A stretch of 6,320 nt of DNA from Aquabacterium sp. (GCA_017989885.1 JAGNPA010000118.1:1-6320), one strand, 5' to 3'; shown: positions 1-6,319, counted from the first letter of the stretch. A program made the numbers and translations. The notes: generated from the letters alone by a model not told the origin.

Positions 1-2
1 TC

Positions 3-938
3 CTGGATGTGCTGGTGCCGCCCCCACGCACCGAGCTGGGCAGCGCGCCCGCGGCCGACAACACCGCCCGCCAGGTGATGCGCAAGCGCCTGCGCGAAGG
101 CTCGCTCGATGACAAGGAAATCGAGATCGAACTCAATGACGCCAAGACCCCAGCCGTCGAAATCATGAGCCCGGCCGGCATGGAAGACATGGCTGAGCAA
201 CTGCGCGGCATGTTCTCGCAGATCGGGCAGCAGGCGCGCAAGTCGCGCAAGGTGACGGTGGCGGAAGCTCGCATGCAACTGATCGAGGAAGAAGCCGCCA
301 AGCTGCTCAATGAAGACGACATCCGCGCCAAGGCGCTGGAGCGTGCCGAGCAAAATGGCATCGTCTTCATCGACGAGATCGACAAGGTGGCGAGCCGCGC
401 CGAAGGCAATGGTGCCGAGGTGTCACGTCAGGGCGTGCAGCGCGATCTGCTGCCGCTGGTCGAGGGCACCACGGTCAAGACCAAGTACGGCATGGTCAAG
501 ACCGACCACATCCTTTTCATCGCCTCAGGCGCGTTCCACCTGAGCAAGCCCAGCGACCTGATCCCGGAACTGCAGGGGCGCTTCCCGATCCGCGTGGAGC
601 TGTCCTCCCTGTCGGTGGGCGACTTCGAAGCCATCCTGACCCAGCCCACGGCCAGCCTGATCAAGCAGTATCAGGCCTTGCTGTCGGCTGAAGGCGTGAC
701 CCTTGAATTCACGCCCGAGGCCATTCAGCGTTTGGCGCAGATTGCGTTCGAGGTGAACGAGCGCACCGAGAACATCGGTGCACGCCGCCTGGCCACCGTG
801 ATGGAGCGCCTGCTCGACGAGTTGTCGTTTCAGGCGCCCGACCTGAGCGGACAGACGCACGTGGTCGATGCCGCCGAGGTCGATCGTCGTCTGGGCGAAC
901 TCGCCCGCAACGAAGACCTGTCGCGCTTCATTCTTTGA
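3..938 (+). CDS. hslU: ATP-dependent protease ATPase subunit HslU (ClpY), 5' end outside window
   Basis: HslU is the AAA+ unfoldase that forms a hexamer and feeds unfolded proteins into the HslV peptidase in the cytoplasm. The reading frame is open from the window edge (first full codon at 3, reading LDVLVPPPR), so the GTG at 9 is internal. About 311 residues are visible against roughly 440 in the family; the Walker A motif and pore loop lie upstream. Visible parts, numbered from codon 3: the charged, helical I domain (about 10-110), Walker B FIDEID (Asp124, Glu125; bases 366-383), sensor 1 region [11 protein letters not shown], the [10 protein letters not shown] segment with the arginine finger, sensor 2 in NIGARRL, and the C-terminal tail EDLSRFIL that docks into HslV. 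hslV would be expected just upstream, outside the window. The last 11 bases overlap the 3' end of coaX on the other strand. Family assignment is essentially certain. Confidence 0.97.
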   Translation: MDVLVPPPRTELGSAPAADNTARQVMRKRLREGSLDDKEIEIELNDAKTPAVEIMSPAGMEDMAEQLRGMFSQIGQQARKSRKVTVAEARMQLIEEEAAKLLNEDDIRAKALERAEQNGIVFIDEIDKVASRAEGNGAEVSRQGVQRDLLPLVEGTTVKTKYGMVKTDHILFIASGAFHLSKPSDLIPELQGRFPIRVELSSLSVGDFEAILTQPTASLIKQYQALLSAEGVTLEFTPEAIQRLAQIAFEVNERTENIGARRLATVMERLLDELSFQAPDLSGQTHVVDAAEVDRRLGELARNEDLSRFIL

Positions 939-1707
939 TCGCAGAGGCCAGCGTCAGCAGGCCTTCGAAAATCAGGTTCTCCACCACGAAGGCCGGCCAC
1001 TCGATCACATCGTGCCCCAGGCGCGAGACCGCACCGCCCGACATGATCAACATGGGGTCAAGGCCGGTGTGCTCGCGCAGGCGACGCAGGCTGCGCTCGA
1101 TGGCCCCCGCAATGGCATCGGTGCCGCCGCTCATCAAGGCGTCGCTGGTGTTGGTCGGAAAGTCACGCACCTCACCGGTTGGCACCTTCAGGCCCGCGGT
1201 GCCGCTTTCCAGGGCGCGGTACATCAAGCCAAAGCCGGGCAGGATCAGGCCGCCCAGAAAGCGGCCGTTGGCGTCCACCGCGTCCACCGTCACGGCCGTG
1301 CCCACCATCACGGCCAGCACGGGAGGCGTGTCAACCGGGTGCAGGTGCAAGGCATGCTGACGTGCGCCAATGATGGCCGCCCAACGGTCAGAACCCAGAC
1401 GCTGCGGGTGCTCGTAACTGTTGATCACGCCGCCAGCCTGCTGGCTGGACGACACCCAGCGGGGTTGAATCCCCCAGCCTTCGACCAATTGCTCTTCCAC
1501 CCGGCGCTTGATGGCCTCCCCGGCCACCACGCAACCCAGCATCGCCCTGGGCTTGTGCATCAGGTTCTTCCAGTACAAATCCCAGAGGTAATCGATGTCC
1601 TCCAGCACCACGGCACCGTGCGCCAACAACTCGGAGCCTGGCGCGGGTGTCGCGTACAGGCCCCACTTCAGGCGCGTATTGCCTATGTCAATAACCAGAA
1701 AGGACAT
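928..1707 (-). CDS. coaX: Type III pantothenate kinase CoaX (Baf family)
   Basis: CoaX phosphorylates pantothenate with ATP, the first step of coenzyme A synthesis; it belongs to the acetate kinase/HSP70/actin (ASKHA) fold. The 259-residue length is normal for the family. Visible motifs: the N-terminal phosphate loop [14 protein letters not shown] (Asp7, Lys14), the [15 protein letters not shown] block with the likely catalytic Asp107, the second phosphate loop [11 protein letters not shown] (137-145), LGGLILPG (151-158), and the adenosine-site SGGAVSRLG (223-231). The frame stays open far upstream, but that part is only antisense to the neighbouring gene. ATG at 1707 is chosen because family members begin two or three residues before the FLVIDIGNT strand. 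An in-frame ATG at 1755 would add 16 residues (starting MSLPKRSGF) and cannot be excluded. The Shine-Dalgarno before 1707 is poor, while a strong one sits before an overlapping short ORF at 1765. In Burkholderiales coaX often follows birA; here no birA is upstream. Confidence 0.95.
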   Translation of the reverse strand: MSFLVIDIGNTRLKWGLYATPAPGSELLAHGAVVLEDIDYLWDLYWKNLMHKPRAMLGCVVAGEAIKRRVEEQLVEGWGIQPRWVSSSQQAGGVINSYEHPQRLGSDRWAAIIGARQHALHLHPVDTPPVLAVMVGTAVTVDAVDANGRFLGGLILPGFGLMYRALESGTAGLKVPTGEVRDFPTNTSDALMSGGTDAIAGAIERSLRRLREHTGLDPMLIMSGGAVSRLGHDVIEWPAFVVENLIFEGLLTLASAIKE

Positions 1708-1765
1708 GCATCCGTCTCGCAGAAGTAGAAACCCTGAACGCTTTGGAAGCGACATTCTGCGCCAT
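1688..1765 (-). CDS. Possible 25-residue leader ORF overlapping the coaX start
   Basis: Reading leftward, ATG at 1765-1763 follows a strong Shine-Dalgarno (GGAGG at 1775-1771, five-base gap). It opens a 25-codon [23 protein letters not shown] and then VLSGY, ending in TGA at 1690-1688. The coaX ATG (1707) lies inside it in another frame, so ribosomes finishing this ORF would stop 17 bases past the coaX start. This resembles a translational-coupling leader, since coaX itself has only a weak ribosome site. The peptide matches no family I know, and the ORF is short enough to arise by chance. An alternative is that the strong site serves the longer in-frame coaX start at 1755, but the 15-base spacing from GGAGG is too long. 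Function is inference only. Confidence 0.3.
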   Translation of the reverse strand: MAQNVASKAFRVSTSARRMHVLSGY

Positions 1766-1789
1766 GTCACCCTCCAATCCGGGGTAAGG

Positions 1790-1807
1790 GTGGCGCAATA
1801 TCGCCAC
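1790..1807. repeat. Inverted repeat GTGGCG-N6-CGCCAC
   Basis: Perfect 6-base inverted repeat, arms 1790-1795 and 1802-1807, with loop CAATAT. In a leftward coaX transcript it would form a small hairpin about 25 bases before the GGAGG of the leader ORF. It could equally be a dyad operator, or chance. Confidence 0.35.
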
Positions 1808-1815
1808 GCCGCAAC

Positions 1816-1834
1816 ACAAATTCGGACAAATTTG
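1816..1834. repeat. ACAAATT direct repeats, 10-base period, with an embedded dyad
   Basis: ACAAATT occurs at 1816-1822 and again at 1826-1832, so the copies are offset by one helical turn. CAAATT (1817-1822) and AATTTG (1829-1834) also form a 6-base inverted repeat. A/T-rich repeats on the same helix face in a divergent promoter region look like a regulator-binding site. No specific regulator is recognised. Confidence 0.35.
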
Positions 1835-1907
1835 CGATGAAACCAAGGTGATATCCCGATGGATACAGGCGCCGACATAAGATAAAAATCATCGTCACAT
1901 GTATCTT

Positions 1908-1931
1908 GCTGGGCGCTTGCCCCAGCGTTTT
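1908..1931 (+). promoter_or_regulatory. Hairpin with T-run in the leader of the chalcone isomerase-like gene
   Basis: GCTGGG (1908-1913) pairs with CCCAGC (1921-1926) around the loop CGCTTGC. One more T-G wobble pair at the base is followed by TTTT (1928-1931). The shape is that of a short intrinsic terminator. It sits five bases before the GGAGA ribosome site (1936-1940) of the gene it precedes, so it may attenuate transcription, stabilise the 5' end or affect ribosome access. Six G/C-rich pairs and four T's would make a weak terminator. Confidence 0.35.
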
Positions 1932-1944
1932 CCCCGGAGAAACC

Positions 1945-2523
1945 ATGAAATCCTTTGCCCGCGCCCTGATCCTGAGCACCGCCCTGGCCGCAACCCTGCC
2001 CGCCATGGCCCTCGAAATCAAAGGCGCCAAGTTCGGCGACACCTACCAGGTGGCCAACCAGTCCCTGCAATTGAACGGTGCAGGTATCCGTGTGAAGATG
2101 GTCTTTGACGTCTACGCGGCCGGTCTGTATGTGACCAAGAAAGACAGCAACGCCGCCGGCCTCATCTCGCAAGCCGGCGCCAAGGGCATGCAGATCGTGC
2201 TGCTGCGCAACCTGACCGGTGAAGAGTTTGCCGAAGCCATGATTGCCGGTTTCGAGAAGAACCACAGCGACGCCGAAATGGCCAAGTTCAAGCCCCGCGT
2301 CGACGAACTGCTGGCCCTGATGAAGAGCTTCGGTTCGGTCAAGAAGGGAACCACCATCCACATGAACCTCGTGCCCGGCTCGGGTCTGCGCGTGCTGGTG
2401 GATGGCGCCCAAAAGGGCCGCGACATCGCGGGTGACGACTTCTACAACGCCCTGCTGAAGATCTGGCTGGGCAACTCGCCGGTCGACTCCGACCTCAAGA
2501 AGGCCTTGCTCGGCGGCAAGTGA
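1945..2523 (+). CDS. Secreted chalcone isomerase-like family protein
   Basis: The 192-residue protein belongs by sequence style to the bacterial chalcone isomerase-like group (Chalcone_3 type). These share the fold of plant chalcone isomerase, but no enzyme activity is established for them. A Sec signal peptide is clear: MKSFAR, a hydrophobic stretch 7-18, and an AMA site (20-22), giving a mature periplasmic protein starting LEIKG. Family features are the early GDTYQ and LNGAGIRVK strands, [11 protein letters not shown] (53-63), the [17 protein letters not shown] helix, and a late basic, glycine-rich segment ending in a helix with IWLG. ATG at 1945 is preferred over the TTG at 1906 because it has GGAGA at 1936-1940 and places the signal peptide at the N terminus. 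It appears monocistronic: divergent from coaX, and followed by a stem-loop and a separate promoter. The ligand is unknown. Confidence 0.85.
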   Translation: MKSFARALILSTALAATLPAMALEIKGAKFGDTYQVANQSLQLNGAGIRVKMVFDVYAAGLYVTKKDSNAAGLISQAGAKGMQIVLLRNLTGEEFAEAMIAGFEKNHSDAEMAKFKPRVDELLALMKSFGSVKKGTTIHMNLVPGSGLRVLVDGAQKGRDIAGDDFYNALLKIWLGNSPVDSDLKKALLGGK

Positions 2524-2552
2524 GGCCCTCGCTTCGGCTTGAGAAGTGAAAA

Positions 2553-2587
2553 GTTGACACGCGCCGGGGACTTCCCGGCTTGTCAAC
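2553..2587. repeat. Bulged stem-loop between the chalcone isomerase-like and HDOD genes
   Basis: Outer arms GTTGACA (2553-2559) and TGTCAAC (2581-2587) pair perfectly. Inner arms GCCGGG (2563-2568) and CCCGGC (2574-2579) enclose the loop GACTT. The two stems are separated by an asymmetric internal bulge (CGC against T). It lies 30 bases after the stop of the upstream gene. Read rightward, no T-run follows, so it may act in 3' end protection or as a weak terminator. Read leftward, TTTT directly follows the stem, as in an intrinsic terminator for antisense transcription. The 3' arm overlaps a likely -35 element. Confidence 0.55.
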
Positions 2588-2608
2588 ATGCGGGAAACAG
2601 GGGATAAG
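2580..2608 (+). promoter_or_regulatory. Likely sigma-70-type promoter for the HDOD gene
   Basis: TTGTCA at 2580-2585 matches five of six -35 consensus bases. After a 17-base spacer, GATAAG at 2603-2608 matches four of six -10 bases. Transcription would begin near 2615, leaving a leader of about 23 bases before the ATG at 2638. The -35 is part of the preceding stem-loop's 3' arm, so that dyad could also act as an operator. Found by eye, not by a scoring matrix. Confidence 0.4.
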
Positions 2609-2637
2609 AGGACATCAGATTGGCTTGAGGTTGCCAC

Positions 2638-3480
2638 ATGATCGACTCCCCCCTGCCCAGCGTGTCTGCCTGGGTACGTGCCTTGGCCGATGCAGAGATC
2701 CCGATCCTGCCGCATGCGCTGGCGGAATTGGAGCAATTGCGCGAGATCGAGGACACGCGCGGCACCGTGGACGCCAGAACCCTGGCCGATGCCATGGGGG
2801 CCAACCCACTGATGGTACTGAAGGTGCTCACGCACGTCTCACGCTATTGCACCCGCCTGGGTGTGGAGCCCCCCGAAACGCTGACCGGGGCGATCGTGAT
2901 GATGGGCATTGCGCCCTTTTTCAACACCTTCCTGAACGCACCCACTTTCATCGAGTGGTTCAAATCCGACCCCGACGCGGCCAGTGGCCTGTTGAAGGTG
3001 ATCACCCGCGCACAGCGCGCCGCCAACTTCTCCTTGAACTTCGCCATCCGAAGACAGGATGAAGACGCGGCCATTCTGTACGAGGCGGCCCTGCTGCACG
3101 ACTTTGCCGAAATGCTGCTGTGGTGTCACGCCCCCAAGCTGGCCAAGGAAATTGACCGACTGAAGCGGGTTGACCCCGCGCTGCGATCGTCCGCGGCCCA
3201 AAAGGCGGTGCTGGGCACCACCTTGAACGCACTGGCACATGGGCTGATGCGCGAGTGGCAGTTGCCCGACATGCTCATCAAGTGCACCGACGAGCGCCGT
3301 GTGAACGACCCACAGGTTCGCAATGTGATGCTGGCCGTGCGCCTGGCCCGCCACTCACGCAACGGCTGGGATGCCCCCAACGCTCAACCGGCTCTGAGAG
3401 ACGACATCGCCGGGGTGGCGCAACTGCTGACCTTGTCAGAGGAAGCGGCCACGCGCCTGGTGATGACGCTGGACGCCTGA
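2638..3480 (+). CDS. HDOD-domain protein
   Basis: HDOD domains are non-catalytic relatives of HD phosphohydrolases, found in bacterial signalling and regulatory proteins; the precise role of this one is unknown. The 280-residue protein is little more than a single HDOD domain (about 18-220) with a short helical tail. Matching features are [14 protein letters not shown] (21-34), [17 protein letters not shown] (48-64), the [17 protein letters not shown] helix (82-98), [12 protein letters not shown] (151-162, with the His154-Asp155 pair) and [19 protein letters not shown] (192-210). No receiver, GGDEF or EAL domain and no membrane segment is visible. ATG at 2638 has GAGG at 2627-2630, seven bases away, and begins right before the domain. 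It probably has its own promoter (2580-2608). It converges on sppA across a 26-base spacer. The missing second metal-binding His suggests it is not a hydrolase. Confidence 0.85.
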   Translation: MIDSPLPSVSAWVRALADAEIPILPHALAELEQLREIEDTRGTVDARTLADAMGANPLMVLKVLTHVSRYCTRLGVEPPETLTGAIVMMGIAPFFNTFLNAPTFIEWFKSDPDAASGLLKVITRAQRAANFSLNFAIRRQDEDAAILYEAALLHDFAEMLLWCHAPKLAKEIDRLKRVDPALRSSAAQKAVLGTTLNALAHGLMREWQLPDMLIKCTDERRVNDPQVRNVMLAVRLARHSRNGWDAPNAQPALRDDIAGVAQLLTLSEEAATRLVMTLDA

Positions 3481-3493
3481 CGTCACACGTCAG
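3477..3493. terminator. Short dyad at the convergent HDOD/sppA 3' ends, possible bidirectional terminator
   Basis: CTGACGT (3477-3483) and ACGTCAG (3487-3493) form a perfect 7-base stem with loop CAC. It covers the HDOD stop codon and lies in the 26-base gap between the two converging genes. No T-run follows on either strand, so it is not a classic intrinsic terminator. The position suits a transcript-end structure. Confidence 0.3.
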
Positions 3494-3506
3494 ACGCCAG
3501 AGTTGG

Positions 3507-4466
3507 TCAGCGGATGTGGACCGATTCGCGCATCGCTTGCACGGCACCGGCCCCAACAGCCGCCCCGAAACGCTTGGCCAGACGCTCGGCCAGGTTTTCT
3601 TTCTGGGTGTAGTCGATGATGTCTTCGGCCTTCACCTCATCGCGCGCAATCTGATCGAGGCTGCCCAGTCGGTCGGCCAGCCCCAGGCTGACGGCCTGCT
3701 CGCCATTCCAGAACAGACCGCTGAACAGTTCGGGGTTGTCCTGCAGTCGCTTGCCGCGACCGCTCTTGACCACCGAGATGAACTGCTGGTGGATCTGGTC
3801 CAGCATGGCCTGTGCGTAGGTTTCCTGAATCGGATCACGCGGCGAGAAGGGGTCCAGCATCCCCTTGTTGGACCCTGAGGTCATCAGTCGGCGCTCGACA
3901 CCGATCTTCTCCATGACCCCCGTGAAACCAAACCCGTCCATGAGCACGCCGATGGAGCCCACCACCGAGGCCTTGTCCACCACCACCTGATCAGCGGCAG
4001 CGGCGATGTAGTAAGCCGCCGAAGCGCACATCTCTTCGCACACGGCGTAAATCTTCTTCTTGTGCAGGGCCTTGAGGCGCACGATTTCGTCATGCACCAG
4101 ACCGGCCTGCACCGGACTGCCGCCAGGCGAGTTGATGCGCAAGATCACGGCGCGGGCACCATGGTCTTCAAACGCACTGCGCAGCGCGGCCATCAGGTTG
4201 TCGGCGTTGGCCTCGGCATCGGTGGCGATGACACCCCGCACCTCGACCAGCGCGGTGTGGGCCGTCACCGGCGCTTTGGCCGAGGGCACCGTCTGGATCG
4301 TGCCCCAGATGATGGATGCCGCGACAAACAGCCACACCAGGCGCCAGAACCACCGCCAGCGCTGCTCGCTGCGCTGCTGCTGCAGGTAGGCACGCGCGAA
4401 CTGCGTCAACAAGGCGTTCTCGGTTGCCGTGGGCAAATCCGGTTTACGGGGATCGTCTGCGCTCAT
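3507..4466 (-). CDS. sppA: S49 family peptidase, SppA-type signal peptide peptidase
   Basis: SppA enzymes are membrane-anchored serine peptidases that degrade signal peptides left after Sec export. This one has 319 residues and a single S49 domain, unlike the duplicated, roughly 600-residue E. coli enzyme. Order of parts: a polar cytoplasmic N terminus with QQQRSEQRWRW, one membrane segment (about 41-58), the strand ALVEVRGVI (72-80), ILRINSPGGSPVQ (108-120), the nucleophile region MCASAAYYIAAAADQ with Ser149, DKASVVGSIGVLMDGF (164-179), and TSGSNKGMLDPFSPRD with Lys201 as the likely general base, as in single-domain SppA. The common SGG after the serine is SAA here, a variant I associate with betaproteobacterial members. 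ATG at 4466 has a modest AGG seven bases upstream. It is the last gene of the leftward cluster, 47 bases after the Rieske gene. The symbol follows family usage; the exact substrate is inferred. Confidence 0.9.
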   Translation of the reverse strand: MSADDPRKPDLPTATENALLTQFARAYLQQQRSEQRWRWFWRLVWLFVAASIIWGTIQTVPSAKAPVTAHTALVEVRGVIATDAEANADNLMAALRSAFEDHGARAVILRINSPGGSPVQAGLVHDEIVRLKALHKKKIYAVCEEMCASAAYYIAAAADQVVVDKASVVGSIGVLMDGFGFTGVMEKIGVERRLMTSGSNKGMLDPFSPRDPIQETYAQAMLDQIHQQFISVVKSGRGKRLQDNPELFSGLFWNGEQAVSLGLADRLGSLDQIARDEVKAEDIIDYTQKENLAERLAKRFGAAVGAGAVQAMRESVHIR

Positions 4467-4513
4467 GAAAGGGCCTGAAAAGGTGAAAAAAACGCGTCAA
4501 GCGACAACTGGGG
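4467..4513 (-). other. Rieske-sppA spacer with a 7-base T-run
   Basis: The 47-base gap carries TTTTTTT on the coding strand (4492-4486), about 20 bases before the sppA start, and a modest AGG (4476-4474). No convincing stem precedes the T-run, so I do not call a terminator. It may lower readthrough a little or loosen RNA structure ahead of sppA. Confidence 0.3.
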
Positions 4514-4891
4514 TCAGAAGACCGGCTGCAACCGCTCCGAAGGATACCAACAGACCCGCCCCTCTTTCTCGCTCAAGGGGATGGGGGTCAGGTGTGCGCC
4601 ACGGCAAGGCCCCATGACACACCGACCCTGGGGCGGATCGTACAGTGCGCCATGCATCGCACAGACGATGAACCGTTTGTCCAGGTCCCAGAACTGACCG
4701 GGCTGCCAGTCCATCTCGGCCGGCAGGTGGGCGCAGCGGTTCAGGTAGGCCACGGCCACGGTGTTGTAGCGAACGGCAAAAGCGGACACCGGCTTCCCGT
4801 CTGCCAACACTTCGAACATCACCGCGTCGCCGCGCTCTTGCAAATCGGCAGACGCGCACAACGCTTGAGGTTCGAGTTGCAGTTCAGGCAT
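4514..4891 (-). CDS. Small Rieske [2Fe-2S] domain protein
   Basis: This 125-residue soluble protein is essentially one Rieske domain. The cluster ligands are all present: Cys53 and His55 in RCAHLP and, 21 residues on, Cys77 and His80 in CAMHGALYDP. This is the CxH...CxxH pattern of ferredoxin-type Rieske proteins. Additional cysteines occur in GRCVMGPC (91 and 96) and at 104-120 in VCWYPSE; whether they matter is unknown. No oxygenase catalytic domain, signal peptide or membrane helix is visible, so it may transfer electrons to an unidentified partner or act as a sensor. ATG at 4891 is preferred over upstream codons because the family starts near here, and its ATGCCTGA overlaps the HAD stop, indicating translational coupling. 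The Shine-Dalgarno is poor, consistent with coupling. Position between a HAD phosphatase and sppA is, to my recollection, common in Burkholderiales. Confidence 0.88.
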   Translation of the reverse strand: MPELQLEPQALCASADLQERGDAVMFEVLADGKPVSAFAVRYNTVAVAYLNRCAHLPAEMDWQPGQFWDLDKRFIVCAMHGALYDPPQGRCVMGPCRGAHLTPIPLSEKEGRVCWYPSERLQPVF

Positions 4892-5567
4892 GTCGCAACA
4901 ACCAGTCGTGCAGCTCCGCCGTCGAATGGGCCACGAACCGGGCGGGATAGTCACCAAAGGCGGCTGGCTCGTGCGCGCCATAGCTGACCGCCACACTGTG
5001 CGTGCCCGCGTTGAGTGCCAATTGCAGATCGTGAGTGGTGTCGCCGATCATCAGGGTGCGCTCCGGGTCGACACCGAACTCGGCCATCAGCTCCTGCAAC
5101 ATCAGAGGATGAGGCTTGGAGGCGGTTTCGTCGGCCGTGCGGGTGCCATCGAACATGCCGCGCAGCTCGACGTGGGTGAGCGCCTCGTTGAGGCCCTGAC
5201 GGCTCTTGCCCGTGGCGACCGCCAGCCAGTGGTGGCGGGCCTTGAGCGCCTGCAACAGCTCGACCGTGCCATCGAACAGGCTCAGCTCGCCTTGCTGGCG
5301 GAAGTAATGATGGCGGTAGCGCTGCCCCATCGCGGGCACCTGTTCCGCCGGCAAGGTGGGGGCCACATGGGCCAGGGCATCGTGCAGACCCAGACCGATG
5401 ACATAGGCCGCCTCGTGACGCGCCGGTACCGGCTGGCCCATGTCCTCGCAGGCCAGCTGGATGGAGCGGGCGATCAGCGCGGTGGAGTCAAACAGCGTGC
5501 CATCCCAATCGAACACGATCAGGTCGTAAGCACGCGGACGCAGGTCACCTTCGTCGGAAAAGTTCAT
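4884..5567 (-). CDS. HAD-superfamily hydrolase, phosphoglycolate phosphatase-like
   Basis: A 227-residue HAD subfamily IA phosphatase, likely acting in the cytoplasm on a small phosphorylated metabolite. All four HAD motifs are visible: FDWDGTLFD (nucleophile Asp20 and acid/base Asp22), VATGKS (Thr119), SKPHP (Lys151) and MIGDTTHD (Asp176, Asp180). The helical cap lies between about 30 and 95. Annotation pipelines often call such proteins Gph, and the cap region (YVIGLGLHDAL) fits that group, but substrate specificity cannot be read from sequence. Start choice: ATG at 5567 is two bases after the rluC stop (5572-5570). A TTG at 5573 overlapping that stop would add two residues and is less likely. 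Neither has a clear ribosome site, so coupling to rluC is probable. The stop overlaps the Rieske start by eight bases. Confidence 0.92.
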   Translation of the reverse strand: MNFSDEGDLRPRAYDLIVFDWDGTLFDSTALIARSIQLACEDMGQPVPARHEAAYVIGLGLHDALAHVAPTLPAEQVPAMGQRYRHHYFRQQGELSLFDGTVELLQALKARHHWLAVATGKSRQGLNEALTHVELRGMFDGTRTADETASKPHPLMLQELMAEFGVDPERTLMIGDTTHDLQLALNAGTHSVAVSYGAHEPAAFGDYPARFVAHSTAELHDWLLRHA

Positions 5568-5569
5568 GG

Positions 5570-6319
5570 TCAAGCTTTCGCAGAGGCGGGGTCAAGTGGC
5601 GCCAGCGCCGTCAGCAACTGCGCACAATCAGCGGGCAGCGGGGCTTCCAGGGTCAGGGGCTCACCCGTGACGGGATGGTCGATGCGCAGGTAACGCGCAT
5701 GCAGGAACATGCGCGCAAAACGGCCCTCAGGCAACTGACGGCGGTCTAAGCCCTTGATCGGCTCGTTGACGCTGCCGCGCCCCAGGGCCTTGTTCAAGGC
5801 AAAGTCCCCATACTTGTCGTCGCCCACGATGGGGTGACCCTCGTGCTGCAGGTGCACCCGGATCTGGTGGGTGCGGCCGGTCTTGATGGTCACATCCAGC
5901 AGGCTGAACTGCGCATAGCGCTGCACGACGTGCACCAGGCTGATGGAGCGCCGACCCTCGTCTTCGTCCTTGACGGCCATGACGCGCCGTTCGCCCTCGG
6001 GGGTCAAGAACTTGTGCAGCGACACGTCGATGACCTTGCGCGAGGCGGGCCAGTCGCCGATCACCAGGGCGGCGTAGGTTTTTTGCACCTGGCGATTGCG
6101 AAACACATCCTGCAAGGTGGTCAGCGCACTGCGCTTCTTGGCCACCAGCAAGATGCCGGATGTTTCTTTGTCCAGGCGGTGCACCAGTTCCAGGAACCGG
6201 GCCTGGGGCCGAGCGCGGCGCAGTTGCTCGATCACGCCGAAACTGACCCCGCTGCCGCCATGCACGGCCACGCCCGCCGGCTTGTTGATCGCCAGCACCG
6301 CATCGTCTTCAAACAACAC
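5570..6319 (-). CDS. rluC: 23S rRNA pseudouridine synthase RluC, 5' end outside window
   Basis: RluC converts uridines 955, 2504 and 2580 of 23S rRNA (E. coli numbering) to pseudouridine. The 249 visible codons cover the catalytic domain. The frame is still open at the right edge, so the GTG at 6319-6317 is an internal valine and the N-terminal S4 RNA-binding domain lies outside. Visible motifs: INKPAGVAVHGGSG, the catalytic loop LVHRLDKETSG with Asp50 of the visible part (bases 6172-6170), KTGRTHQIRVHLQHEGHP and VGDDKYG, and C-terminal FLHARYLRIDHPVTGEPL. The HGGSGVSFGVIE and ARFLELVHRLD wording is close to RluC rather than RluD or RluA. It heads the visible leftward cluster. In many betaproteobacteria rne lies divergently upstream of rluC; that would be outside this window. 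Confidence 0.95.
   Translation of the reverse strand: MLFEDDAVLAINKPAGVAVHGGSGVSFGVIEQLRRARPQARFLELVHRLDKETSGILLVAKKRSALTTLQDVFRNRQVQKTYAALVIGDWPASRKVIDVSLHKFLTPEGERRVMAVKDEDEGRRSISLVHVVQRYAQFSLLDVTIKTGRTHQIRVHLQHEGHPIVGDDKYGDFALNKALGRGSVNEPIKGLDRRQLPEGRFARMFLHARYLRIDHPVTGEPLTLEAPLPADCAQLLTALAPLDPASAKA

Larger units (their letters stand above)
1708..1944. promoter_or_regulatory. Divergent intergenic region between coaX and the chalcone isomerase-like gene
   Basis: This stretch must hold the promoters of both flanking genes, which are read away from each other. It has more A/T than the genes around it. I could not find a convincing paired -35/-10 for either gene: TAAGAT at 1878-1883 and overlapping GATAAA at 1881-1886 are plausible rightward -10 elements, but neither has a matching -35 at 16-18 bases. 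The region contains three small repeat structures listed separately (1790-1807, 1816-1834, 1908-1931) and the possible leader ORF. Confidence 0.5.

Noticed and set aside
868..1728. 286-codon plus-strand open frame opposite coaX
   Set aside because: His/Gln/Arg-rich shadow of coaX in GC-rich DNA, with no recognisable domain; coaX on the other strand has all family motifs.
2554..2583. Promoter using the perfect TTGACA at 2554-2559
   Set aside because: At 16-18 bases downstream the candidates are CGGCTT, GGCTTG and GCTTGT, none like a -10 element. The TTGTCA/GATAAG pair is better.
1708..2835. Long minus-strand open frame continuing upstream of coaX, in frame with it
   Set aside because: It is antisense to the chalcone isomerase-like gene and the start of the HDOD gene, has low-complexity composition (many Gly, Gln, His) and no family resemblance. 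Only the part from 1707 matches CoaX.
4486..4492. Intrinsic terminator between the Rieske gene and sppA, suggested by seven T's on the minus strand
   Set aside because: No stem longer than three base pairs precedes the T-run, so a terminator is not supported.
4890..5693. 267-codon plus-strand open frame opposite the HAD gene
   Set aside because: Shadow frame; the minus strand carries all four HAD motifs and gives a full-length family match.
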